From contig JAHECO010000013.1 in NCBI GenBank assembly GCA_024641705.1, positions 1 through 64,000 on the forward strand: a stretch of DNA of 64,000 bases. The letters are read 5' to 3'. Shown here piece after piece: positions 36,495 through 44,587 of this stretch. The notes beneath the pieces were generated by a model. The model saw nothing but the letters and a program-made list of their open reading frames with translations, was not told the DNA's origin and did not search any database. Each line of letters starts with the position of its first letter. The first letter of the stretch is position 1. The DNA comes from Candidatus Kryptoniota bacterium. Its GTDB lineage: Bacteria > Bacteroidota > Ignavibacteria > Kryptoniales > JAKASW01. The translations under genes and the position numbers were made by a program.

Positions 36495-39400
36495 CTATTT
36501 CTTGCCGCCGACTTCCATCGGGTTCAGTATGATGGCCATGATCCCTTTCTCCCTCAACATGTTGTTGAACGCGGGGATCGTCGATGTCATAAGATTAGCA
36601 TACTCCGCCTCTGCGTCGGCTAATCTCCCTTCAAGCACTTTGAATACCGCGACGTCCTGGTCCGTAGGGGCGAAATCGGGACTCCCGGCGACATCTCCGG
36701 CGCCGTCACCTACTTCTCCGGCGAGCCAGAGGAACTTCATGTAAAGCTGCATCGGCGCGGCATACGTCTTCTGATCATCGGCCGCGAGGTATTTCTGGAA
36801 TAGTCTATCCTCGACATTCTGGATTTTTGAATCAAGCGATTTAGCCGAATCCAGAATTTCCGAAGCGCCCGGCAAGCCGTGGACGTAAACCGGCATGTCT
36901 TCGATTTGTTTCCGGACGCGCTCGATCGAATTGATCATCCCGACGACCGTGTCGATATCCGAGTCAACCGCGCGCCAGAGCTTGACGCTCGCCGAGATGT
37001 CGGCCAACGTACCTTCGGAATGAGGGTCCTTCAGTACCGTCAGCTGCTGCGACAGAGTCTTTCCGTCGACTGTCAACTTCACCGTGTAAGTGCCGGGCTC
37101 GGCAAGCGCTCCGAGCAGAGTGGGTTCGATCCCCCAGTGGTAAATACGCCTTGTCTTCTTCCCGATGAACCTTGAATCGCTCCATATCTGAGGATATGCC
37201 TCCGGGGTCGTCCGGAGTTCGATTTCCTGTACGGAAGGATAGCGGAGGTTCCAGTACACGCGGTTGATCCCGGCATCCTTTGTCTCTTCGAACGTCCTGA
37301 CCATGTTCCCGGCCGAATCGAGTATCGTAATGGCCACGTTTCCTTTCGGCGCCGTCTTCAGATAGTAGTTGATATCTGCACCGTATCTCGGATTCTGACC
37401 CGTCGAGGGGTCGTCCGGCACGGCCCGTTGGAGACTCACGCTGCGGAATCTATAAGCGGGGCGAAGTTTGAAGAGATACTCGGAATTGCTCAGGATTTCC
37501 GGCGTAAGCTGCTCGAGAGGTTCGATGTCGTCCATAATCCAAAACCCGCGGCCTTTCGTCGCGAGCACAAGATCGTGAAAATGTTTCTGGATGACCATCC
37601 ACGACACCGGCGCATGTGGAAGGTTAGTGTTGAGCGGCACCCAGTGACCGCCGTCGTCGAACGAGGCATAAACAGAATTCTCGGTTCCGGCGAATAGCTG
37701 ACCGCGCCTGAATGGGTCTTCCCTGACGATATGAACGTAGCTGAAGACGCTCTTTGGGATGCCACCAGCGATGAATTCCCATGTTTTGCCGTAGTCGGTT
37801 GTCTTATATATGTATGGATCCCGGTTATCCATTTGGTGGAAGTTGACGCTGATGTACGCGGCGGCAGGGTCGAAGTGAGACGCCTCTATGTTACTTATCG
37901 TCCCGTACGGGGGAAGTCCGTGTATGTTTTTGCTGACATTCTCCCAGTTCTTGCCGCCGTCGGTCGTGACGTGGACCAGACCGTCGTTGGAACCGGTCCA
38001 GATGACCTCCTCCTTGACCGGAGACACCGCGATCGCAAACAGCGTTCCCCAGTATTCCACGCCGAGGTTGTCGGGAGTAAGTCCGCCCGAGCTTCCCATA
38101 TGGGTGTGGTCGTTGAGCGTCAGGTCTGGACTTATAATCTCCCAGCTTTGCCCGGCATCGGTCGTCCTGTGCACGTACTGGCTGCCGACGTATACGGTGT
38201 TGTGATGGAGAGGGTCGATCACAAGCGGCATGGTCCAGTTCCACCTGTACTTCAAAACACCCGCGGGCGAGTCGAGAGACTTGCTCGGCCAGGGACTGAC
38301 AGATCGCGTCTGGCCCGTCCTCAAGTCAAACCTGTCCACTTCTCCCGCGTAGCAGTTTCCCCAGACTATGTTGTCGTCGACAGGATCGGGGTATGAGAAG
38401 CCCGACTCGCATCCGGCAGTCGTTGCCCACACGTTGGACGGAATACCTTCGTAAGTGCGGGTGTTACTCGGTCCCCGGACGGATTCATCGTCCTGCATGT
38501 TCCCGTATAAGTTGTAGGGAATCCTGTTGTCCACAGCGACGTGGTACATCTGTCCGATCGGAAGGATGATGTGGTGCCAGCTTTTCCCGTGTGTCGTGGA
38601 TATGAAGACCCCGACATCACAGCCTATCATCATGCGGTCGGCGTCGGTCGGGTCGGCCCACATCGCGTGGTTGTCGCCGCCCCAGTAGGTCTGGTAGACC
38701 GTCTTCCCGCCGTCGAGAGTGTACCGTATTTCGTTGGAAGGGAAGTAGACTTCGTTTGCGTTGTCGGGAGAAATCATCAGCCGGGTGTAGTAATGAGGGC
38801 GTTCGTTCAACATGCGGTTGTAACTGACGACGTGCCACTCGTTTCCTCCGTCGTTGGAGCGCCACAACGAGCCGCGCCCGTTTCCTCCCGTTTCGATGAG
38901 CGCATACATTACATCAGGGTCGCTTTGCGCGATACCGACGGCTATTTTTCCGATAGGAGGCTCGGGCAAACCGTTCGTCAAGTGTTCCCACGTGACTCCC
39001 TCGTCGCGCGACATCCAGACTCCGCTTCCAGGTCCGCCGCTGTTCTGTCCCCAGGTGTGGATCACGTACTGCCACATACCGGCCAGGAGGATGCGAGGAT
39101 TTTTGGGATCCATTGCCAGATCGGATGCACCGGTGTTCTCGTTTACGAAGAGCACGCGCTTCCACGTCTTGCCGCCGTCCGTCGTACGGAAAACTCCCCT
39201 CTCCTGCTGCGGTCCGTAGCAATTTCCTTCCGCTGCGACGAGGACGATGTCTGGATTGGTAGGATCGATAACCACCCTGGAAATGCGCCCGGTCTCCGTG
39301 AGGCCCATATGCACCCATGTCTTTCCGGCGTCAGTGGATTTGTAGACACCGTCACCGATGGACACGTTACTCCGGATGAAAGGCTCGCCTGTCCCGACCC

Positions 39401-39728
39401 AGACAATGTTATGATCCGACGGTGCTATCGCGATATCGCCGATCGACTGCGCCGGCTCCTTATCGAATATCGGAGCCCAGTGAATCCCGCCGTCGACCGA
39501 CTTCCACACTCCTCCCGAAGCAGCACCGGCATAGTAGACGTTAAGATCTCCCGGGACTCCTACGACGGCCGATACCCGGTTTCCGCCTGGACCGACGAAT
39601 CTGTAATGAAGTCCGGAGAACACGGCCGGATCGGGATTCAACTGCTGCGCGCCCAGAGAGAGAGGGGCGCAGAGCATGAGCATGAAAACGAGAAGCCCTG
39701 ACAGCTTCGCGGGTTTTGTGGATCTCAT
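36495..39728 (-). CDS. Exported Asp-box (BNR/VPS10-like) beta-propeller protein
   Basis: 1077 aa. Start ATG 39728 (minus) with GGAGGT upstream; signal peptide LLVFMLMLCAPLSLGAQ. The first about 750 residues carry around ten Asp-box repeats of the S/D-x-D-x-G-x-x-W type (DGGIHWAPIF, DAGKTWVHM, DGGKTWKRV, DEGVTWEHL, DGGNEWHVV, DAGQSWEII, DGGKNWENV, DYGKTWEFI, DDGGHWVPL). These give sortilin/xyloglucanase-like propellers. The C-terminal 300 residues include an FlgD-like Ig segment (VAITILDSAGNMVRTF) and a helical tail. Such proteins are often annotated as glycosyl hydrolase, but no catalytic residues can be assigned here. There is no T9SS tail. Convergent with GH125, so a separate unit. Confidence 0.85.
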   Translation of the reverse strand: MRSTKPAKLSGLLVFMLMLCAPLSLGAQQLNPDPAVFSGLHYRFVGPGGNRVSAVVGVPGDLNVYYAGAASGGVWKSVDGGIHWAPIFDKEPAQSIGDIAIAPSDHNIVWVGTGEPFIRSNVSIGDGVYKSTDAGKTWVHMGLTETGRISRVVIDPTNPDIVLVAAEGNCYGPQQERGVFRTTDGGKTWKRVLFVNENTGASDLAMDPKNPRILLAGMWQYVIHTWGQNSGGPGSGVWMSRDEGVTWEHLTNGLPEPPIGKIAVGIAQSDPDVMYALIETGGNGRGSLWRSNDGGNEWHVVSYNRMLNERPHYYTRLMISPDNANEVYFPSNEIRYTLDGGKTVYQTYWGGDNHAMWADPTDADRMMIGCDVGVFISTTHGKSWHHIILPIGQMYHVAVDNRIPYNLYGNMQDDESVRGPSNTRTYEGIPSNVWATTAGCESGFSYPDPVDDNIVWGNCYAGEVDRFDLRTGQTRSVSPWPSKSLDSPAGVLKYRWNWTMPLVIDPLHHNTVYVGSQYVHRTTDAGQSWEIISPDLTLNDHTHMGSSGGLTPDNLGVEYWGTLFAIAVSPVKEEVIWTGSNDGLVHVTTDGGKNWENVSKNIHGLPPYGTISNIEASHFDPAAAYISVNFHQMDNRDPYIYKTTDYGKTWEFIAGGIPKSVFSYVHIVREDPFRRGQLFAGTENSVYASFDDGGHWVPLNTNLPHAPVSWMVIQKHFHDLVLATKGRGFWIMDDIEPLEQLTPEILSNSEYLFKLRPAYRFRSVSLQRAVPDDPSTGQNPRYGADINYYLKTAPKGNVAITILDSAGNMVRTFEETKDAGINRVYWNLRYPSVQEIELRTTPEAYPQIWSDSRFIGKKTRRIYHWGIEPTLLGALAEPGTYTVKLTVDGKTLSQQLTVLKDPHSEGTLADISASVKLWRAVDSDIDTVVGMINSIERVRKQIEDMPVYVHGLPGASEILDSAKSLDSKIQNVEDRLFQKYLAADDQKTYAAPMQLYMKFLWLAGEVGDGAGDVAGSPDFAPTDQDVAVFKVLEGRLADAEAEYANLMTSTIPAFNNMLREKGIMAIILNPMEVGGKK

Positions 39729-40125
39729 TGTCTCTTACCTCCGATGTGATGGGTAGGTTCTTTATGTGGCAGCTGGGGATGGCCGCAGCATGCCTTTCAC
39801 ACGGGTTGCCGAAACATGGCTGGAACAATTTTCCTGCAAATCGGGAATGATCTGTCTTGATAAGTGGAACGCGGATCGCTTGAGCGGGTTGATCCTGCCT
39901 GATAATGGATCCTGACGGATGTCAACAGGACTGTGTGTGGGAAGGTGCTCCTCCATGTCGCTTTCTCATTTTGAAACTATCACAAACCGCCAAGATTATC
40001 AAGTATGGGCATCGACGGGTTATCGTTGGTGTCACATTCAGGAATGGTGCTTTTATACCAAAACCGCATATTGGACGCCGTCTTCGGCCGATGTTAGATA
40101 GTTTTAGCGACGAGAGTCAAATGCA
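39729..40125. other. 397-bp non-coding region between the propeller gene and the zinc-ribbon gene
   Basis: Divergent spacer that must hold promoters for the minus-strand propeller gene and possibly the plus-strand zinc-ribbon gene. No clear consensus promoter or hairpin stood out. Small open frames inside look non-coding. Confidence 0.5.
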
Positions 40126-40371
40126 ATGAGAGAATTGAAGATGGTCGAGAAACCGGAACGTGTTTCTAATAGCTGCGATAGCTTCAGGCTCTGCCCTTCC
40201 TTTGAGGAAATCGATTCACCGGCGATCTATTGTGAAGTTTGCGGAACGAGGCTCCTCGACCAGTGTCCCGAGTGCTTCGAGCCGATCTACTATCCGACGG
40301 CCAGATTCTGTCCACCGTGCGGTGGAGAGTATCCTGCGGGCAGAGCCGGTAGTCCCCTTTTCAGGCAATAG
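40126..40371 (+). CDS. Small zinc-ribbon protein
   Basis: 81 aa (or 76 aa from the internal ATG 40141). Cys pairs in YCEVCG, QCPECF and FCPPCG give a double zinc-ribbon pattern with three CxxC knuckles plus an N-terminal Cys in RLCPSF. No other domain. It may be a DNA, RNA or protein-binding adaptor. The ribosome site is weak for both starts. The gene is near a second zinc-ribbon gene but 220 bp away from it. Confidence 0.6.
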   Translation: MRELKMVEKPERVSNSCDSFRLCPSFEEIDSPAIYCEVCGTRLLDQCPECFEPIYYPTARFCPPCGGEYPAGRAGSPLFRQ

Positions 40372-40494
40372 GTAGTAATTTTTTGCACCCCCGTTGCAAT
40401 TCACCCCGGAAATCAGTAAAGTCTGTCGTGTCAGGTGCGTGTCAGGAGAGCGGTCCTAACGCCAATATGAGTTCTTGGCACAGCTGAATCAGGA

Positions 40495-40562
40495 GCTGCC
40501 GGCCTCTCTTCCATAATGGCCTTTCAGTACGAAAGGACTCAGCGTCTGAGAAAGACGGCAGC
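40495..40562 (+). ncRNA. Candidate structured leader RNA (possible three-way junction)
   Basis: Outer stem GCTGCCG (40495-40501) with CGGCAGC (40556-40562); inside it a 6-bp hairpin CCTTTC-AGTAC-GAAAGG (40520-40536) and a 5-bp hairpin CTCAG-CGT-CTGAG (40538-40550). A T-run (TTTTTT, 40570-40575 region) and then the ribosome site of the zinc-ribbon gene follow. It matches no riboswitch class I can recall. Could be a cis-regulatory element or chance pairing. Confidence 0.35.
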
Positions 40563-40591
40563 CGTGGCTTTTTTATAGGGAGGAGGAAGCC

Positions 40592-40783
40592 ATGTCGCTT
40601 CAGAGAGTGATTTCGAAGGTGTTTGCGGTCAGGGAGGAACCGGTTTGCCCCCGGTGCGGCAGGAGGATGCTACGCATAAGGAGGAAAAGCCGCGACCGGG
40701 TTCTGAGTATAGTGGTCCCGGTAATTCGTTGCGGATGTTGCGGTAGAACTTATCTTGTAATGAGGGCTGGAACAGATCAATAG
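40592..40783 (+). CDS. Very small zinc-ribbon protein
   Basis: 63 aa, basic. Two knuckles, CPRCG near residue 19 and CGCCG near residue 47, flank an Arg-rich stretch (RRMLRIRRKSRDR), so one zinc site with nucleic-acid-binding character is likely. A very strong GGGAGGAGG precedes the ATG, which argues that it is really translated. A possible structured leader lies just upstream. No known family recognised. Confidence 0.65.
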   Translation: MSLQRVISKVFAVREEPVCPRCGRRMLRIRRKSRDRVLSIVVPVIRCGCCGRTYLVMRAGTDQ

Positions 40784-41111
40784 GGGGTGTTGAACCCCGT
40801 CACACTCTTTCTTGCATGTAAATCATCTGCGGGTTACTTTTTCATGTCCGGGGCAATTTCCGGACATGTAAAGTCAAGGTATGCAATAGGGAGCTATGTT
40901 GCGGGCCGCCGCGGAAGGACCGGAAACGTTCAGGGATCCGGCTCTGGTAGTCAAGGGTATCTTCGGATACAAAATCGCCATCTCGGGAATCTTCACTTAA
41001 GCTCGCGCTGCCTCCCTCTCGGGCACTGGCAAGCCCGGCATCGTCCTGTTTTTAACAAGAATGTACGCTCGAAATTTGATTCACATGTCAAAAACAACAG
41101 GAGGTTGAAAC
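40784..41111. other. 328-bp non-coding region before the LPP20 cluster
   Basis: Contains a small hairpin GGGGT-gttga-ACCCC (40784-40798) directly after the zinc-ribbon stop, and a 9-bp perfect stem CATGTCCGG (40843-40851) / CCGGACATG (40860-40868) with an 8-nt loop. Neither has a T-run on either strand, so an operator or RNA element is more likely than a terminator. The promoter of the envelope cluster must lie here, but no clear consensus was found. Confidence 0.45.
40843..40868. repeat. 9-bp inverted repeat upstream of the LPP20 cluster
   Basis: CATGTCCGG and CCGGACATG with an 8-nt loop. Position about 245 bp before the first lipoprotein gene. Possible operator or leader hairpin. Confidence 0.5.
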
Positions 41112-41684
41112 ATGAGGTACGTATTTGTTCTTGCCGTTCTCGTCGCGGTCGGTATCGCCGGCTGCAGTAGTTCAAAGGGACTGCAATCGGCAGACACCGG
41201 TGATGTACCCGATTGGTACATGAACCCGCCGCAGGATCCTAACTACCTGTATGCGGCCAACACGCAGAGTTCTCAGGATATGCAGCTTGCGGTGGATAAG
41301 GCAACGGCAGCCGCCAGAACGGACATCGGTCGACAGATTGAGCTCCGTATCCAGGGGCTGCAGAAGAGATTCACTGAAGAGACAGGTACCGGGAACGACG
41401 CACAGCTTCTCCAGATGTTCACCGAGGCCGAGAAGACGGTCGTATCCACAACGCTCAACGGAAGTCACGTCAAGAGTCACAAAATAAGCAAGGACGCAAA
41501 CCTGTGGCGTGCCTATGTTCTTGTGGAATACCCGATCGGCGCGGCGAACCAGGCATTCATGGATCAGATGAAGAAGAACGACCAGATGTACACACGCTTC
41601 AGGGCCACGCAGACCTTCAAGGAACTCGATGACGAAGTGAAGAAGTACGAAGATTTCAAGAAGCAGCAGAGTCAACAGCAATAA
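41112..41684 (+). CDS. LPP20-family lipoprotein
   Basis: 190 aa. Lipoprotein signal with lipobox GIAGC (Cys18) followed by SSSKG. The mature part starts PDWYMNPPQDPNYLYA and contains the LPP20 pattern of a strand, then a helix rich in Ala and Arg (AVDKATAAARTDIGRQIELRI), then a stretch ending WRAYVLVEYP. The C-terminus is a charged coiled-coil-like helix. Families of this type include the outer-membrane FlgP and Helicobacter Lpp20. First gene of a five-gene cluster with short gaps. Confidence 0.8.
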   Translation: MRYVFVLAVLVAVGIAGCSSSKGLQSADTGDVPDWYMNPPQDPNYLYAANTQSSQDMQLAVDKATAAARTDIGRQIELRIQGLQKRFTEETGTGNDAQLLQMFTEAEKTVVSTTLNGSHVKSHKISKDANLWRAYVLVEYPIGAANQAFMDQMKKNDQMYTRFRATQTFKELDDEVKKYEDFKKQQSQQQ

Positions 41685-41701
41685 CATAGCAGGTCATCGA
41701 C

Positions 41702-42457
41702 GTGCGAAGCATCGGAGTCCTGATTTTCCTTGTACTTTTTTCGAACGCCGCCCGGCCTCAATTGTACCCCAGATGGTTCCTTGAACAGGGATCGCTGGAA
41801 TGTGGCTTGACGGCGGTCGGCTACTCCAACAAAGGATTCTATGAGGACTCCTCCGCTTCGCAGACTTCGCGAAATGCTCGCCAGAACCTGGCACGACAAC
41901 GCATGACGACTGTCGAAGGTGGTCAGGCCTTTTGGGCCACCGAGGCCGGAACCGCATGGATGGGAAGCGACCTTCGCATGTCGGTCGATTCGGCAGCCTT
42001 GAAGCGGGCCGCCGCGGACACCGGAGCAGCCGAGGTTTACATCGGAGCCGAAATGGTCATCTCGCTGGTCGTGTCTGGTAACTGCGCGATTCCTGATTCG
42101 ATGAAGAAACTCGTTCCAATGGGGATAGAACAGCCTGCCTGGATACACGGCACGCCGAGCACGAATTCCTGCATATTCTCGTTGGGTGTCGCGCCGGCGT
42201 ACTTCTACGAGACGAGTTCATGGGAATCTGCAGAGCGCATGGCTATCGTCGGCCTGGCAAAGGAAGCCGGAGATTCGCTGATCGCGATGGAGAAGAATGT
42301 GACCGGTTCGGGCCAGGCGATACTCAACGAACAGGTTTCGGTGGTGCTGCGCGATTTCGGTGTGGTTGCCAGATGGTTCGACGCACGGGAGCGGATCTAC
42401 TATGTCCTGGCAGCGGTCGACAGGAAGAATATCGGCAGAGTCGCAGGCGAGCCATGA
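41702..42457 (+). CDS. Exported LPP20-like protein of unknown function
   Basis: 251 aa, GTG start at 41702, 17 bp behind the previous gene. Short signal (IGVLIFLVLFSNAARPQ). Two halves each carry a strand-helix pattern like LPP20: LTAVGYSNKGFYEDSSASQTSRNARQN and then SLGVAPAYFYETSSWESAERMA with later ARERIYYVLAAVD. This suggests an internal duplication of the LPP20 fold. No lipobox. Not a family with known role. Confidence 0.65.
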   Translation: MRSIGVLIFLVLFSNAARPQLYPRWFLEQGSLECGLTAVGYSNKGFYEDSSASQTSRNARQNLARQRMTTVEGGQAFWATEAGTAWMGSDLRMSVDSAALKRAAADTGAAEVYIGAEMVISLVVSGNCAIPDSMKKLVPMGIEQPAWIHGTPSTNSCIFSLGVAPAYFYETSSWESAERMAIVGLAKEAGDSLIAMEKNVTGSGQAILNEQVSVVLRDFGVVARWFDARERIYYVLAAVDRKNIGRVAGEP

Positions 42458-42562
42458 AACACCGGCGTGGATCTTCGCTGCGAAATCCGTTTTCGATTCG
42501 GGCCGGGGCCGCGCGACGAAATTTGATTTGGACAGTAATTACCAAATAAAGAAAGGGACAAA

Positions 42563-43216
42563 ATGATTACGAGGTGGAAATCCGCGCGGCCGCTACTGTC
42601 GTCCCCGATCGTGCGGAGTGCGACCTACGGAGCGCTGATGTTTCTATTCTCCGTAATGCTGTTCGCCTGTTCTTCGTCACGCCAGGTTTCCCGCGTAAGC
42701 GCGGACTCCGTCACGGACGTCAGCGGCGACTGGAACGACACCGATTCCCGTCTGGTCTCCCAGACGATGATAACGGATCTTACCTCGGGCGGCTGGGTGG
42801 ACAACTTCAGGCAGGATAAAGGGAAGAAGCCGACTGTCATCGTCGGAAGGATCACAAACCGCACGTACGAGCACATAGATGTTACGACGTTCGTCAAGGA
42901 CCTCGAGCGCGCGCTTATTAATGACGGCGTCGTGAATTTCGTGGCCAGCTCGGGTGAGCGCGATCAGATCCGCGAAGAACGCAAGGACCAGGCAAAACAA
43001 GCATCCGAAGATACCCAAAAAGGCCCCGGGCAGGAAACCGGAGCCGATTTCATGCTGATCGGGAACATCTCCTCGATTATCGACAAGGAGGGTGGGGAGG
43101 CTGTGAAATACTACCAGATCAACATGGAACTCGTCGACATGGAGACCAACCAGAAAGTGTGGATCGGCGAAAAGAAGATCAAGAAGATAGTAAACCAGGA
43201 CAAATACAAATTCTGA
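42563..43216 (+). CDS. LpoB-like outer-membrane lipoprotein
   Basis: 217 aa, signal peptide ending FACSSS (lipobox Cys). The mature part follows the LpoB/YcfM pattern: DWNDTDSRLVSQTMITDL, PTVIVGRITNRTYEHID, TFVKDLERALINDG, ADFMLIGNISSI, YYQINMELVDMETNQKVW. In enterobacteria LpoB activates penicillin-binding protein PBP1B from the outer membrane; more distant homologues (FlgO type) sit near flagellar rings. Here it is between LPP20-like and TPR genes and ends 3 bp before the next, so it works with them. Confidence 0.85.
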   Translation: MITRWKSARPLLSSPIVRSATYGALMFLFSVMLFACSSSRQVSRVSADSVTDVSGDWNDTDSRLVSQTMITDLTSGGWVDNFRQDKGKKPTVIVGRITNRTYEHIDVTTFVKDLERALINDGVVNFVASSGERDQIREERKDQAKQASEDTQKGPGQETGADFMLIGNISSIIDKEGGEAVKYYQINMELVDMETNQKVWIGEKKIKKIVNQDKYKF

Positions 43217-43219
43217 TCG

Positions 43220-44575
43220 ATGACTGGTTTGAATGACGGCGGAGTCCGTGGCCCGACAGCTTTCCGAGTAAGAACCGCACTCTTCCTCGCGCTTTTCCTG
43301 CAGGGATGCGCGATGAGTGTGGAGTTCTACAAACAGGTAGACACGCAGGTCAGCGCGAACAGGTTCGACGTAGCCGCAAAGGTCGTCGAAGATAACCGCA
43401 AGACCTATGGTGAAAGCAGCTCGGTGCTCTACAACCTCGAGACCGGCCTCCTGAGGCACTACGCCGGAGACTACGACGCCAGCAATCTCCGCCTGCTCGA
43501 GAGCGAGAGACAGATGGACGAGCTATATACCCAGAGTATCTCGAAAGGGGTAGGCTCGTTGCTGGTGAACGACAACCTGCTGCCGTACGAGGGCGAAGAT
43601 TTCGAGAAGGTCTATGTCAATCTCTTCCTTGCGCTGAACTACGCAAAGCTCGGCAAGATCGAGGACGCGATAGTAGAGGCACGGAAAGTCGACCTCAAGC
43701 TCAACGAGTATTCGAGAAAGTACGACGGCAAGAATTCATACAAGCAGGATGCGTTCGTCCGCTACATCATGGGGGTACTTTACGAGGCAAACGGCGAACT
43801 GAACGACGCCTTCATATCGTATAAACTGGCCTATGACGGGTATCGAGAATATGATACCCTATACGCGACGGGCTGCCCCTCCTTCCTGAAATCGGACCTG
43901 ATCCGGACGGCCGGCCTGCTCGGATTTGACGATGAACGCCGTGAATATGAAAACCTGTTCGGTATGCAGTACGCCTCTCCGCAGAGAAATCAGGGGACAC
44001 TTCTGATCATTATATACTCGGGGAAGGGACCCGTTAAGGAAGAGGTGAAGCTGAAAGTGTCGATAATGGACAAGGACGGCACCACCCACACGTTTGTTGC
44101 GGCGATCCCGAAATTCCAGGCCCGGCAGAACTGGGTCCGCCCATATCGTCTCGAGTTGCGCGGCGGTGCAACGTCCTCCGAGCTGTCTTCCGAGTTGGGG
44201 GAGAACGTGACAGCCATAGCCGCAAGGAATCTCGACGAGCGTATCGGGCTTGTTTACCTGAAGACCGCGGGACGCGCCCTCATGAAGTTTCTTGCCGCCG
44301 AAAAAGCAAAGAAAGAGATGAAGAAAAAGGATGACTCCCCCCTCGCGAATTTTCTCACGAGCGTAGTTGTCGACGCGGCGTACGACGCTTCCGAGAAAGC
44401 GGACATCCGGACCTGGAGGATACTCCCGCACGACATACAGATCGCCAGGTTTCAGCTGCCGGAGGGGAATTATGATCTGAGCATTTCTGACGAAGCCTGC
44501 CAGTCGGTGGACAACAGGGCGATAACAATCAAACCCGGTACGGTCTCCGTGCAGATCGTCCCGGATGTAAGATGA
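43220..44575 (+). CDS. TPR-containing putative lipoprotein (COG3014-like)
   Basis: 451 aa. Signal with lipobox LQGC after FRVRTALFLALF. N-terminal helical repeats of TPR type (SSVLYNLETGLLRHYAGDY, VNLFLALNYAKLGKIEDAIVEARKVD, MGVLYEANGELNDAFISYKLAYD). The second half has beta strands and ends in DLSISDEACQSVDNRAI. It resembles an uncharacterised envelope family that is often encoded beside LpoB-like and LPP20-like genes. 3 bp behind the LpoB-like gene, so likely translationally coupled. Confidence 0.75.
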   Translation: MTGLNDGGVRGPTAFRVRTALFLALFLQGCAMSVEFYKQVDTQVSANRFDVAAKVVEDNRKTYGESSSVLYNLETGLLRHYAGDYDASNLRLLESERQMDELYTQSISKGVGSLLVNDNLLPYEGEDFEKVYVNLFLALNYAKLGKIEDAIVEARKVDLKLNEYSRKYDGKNSYKQDAFVRYIMGVLYEANGELNDAFISYKLAYDGYREYDTLYATGCPSFLKSDLIRTAGLLGFDDERREYENLFGMQYASPQRNQGTLLIIIYSGKGPVKEEVKLKVSIMDKDGTTHTFVAAIPKFQARQNWVRPYRLELRGGATSSELSSELGENVTAIAARNLDERIGLVYLKTAGRALMKFLAAEKAKKEMKKKDDSPLANFLTSVVVDAAYDASEKADIRTWRILPHDIQIARFQLPEGNYDLSISDEACQSVDNRAITIKPGTVSVQIVPDVR

Positions 44576-44587
44576 AGGAAATGTGTC

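Noticed and set aside
38541-39701. 386-codon plus-strand frame inside the Asp-box protein gene
   Set aside because: Antisense to ten clear Asp-box repeats; composition rich in Arg, His and Val as expected of a shadow frame.
40480-40591. Cyclic-di-GMP (GEMM) or other known riboswitch before the zinc-ribbon gene
   Set aside because: The conserved core bases of GEMM-I, fluoride, cobalamin and THF classes are not found; kept only as an unassigned structured leader.
40787-41170. 127-codon frame before the LPP20 lipoprotein
   Set aside because: Overlaps the start of the well-supported lipoprotein gene and spans a perfect hairpin; no motif.
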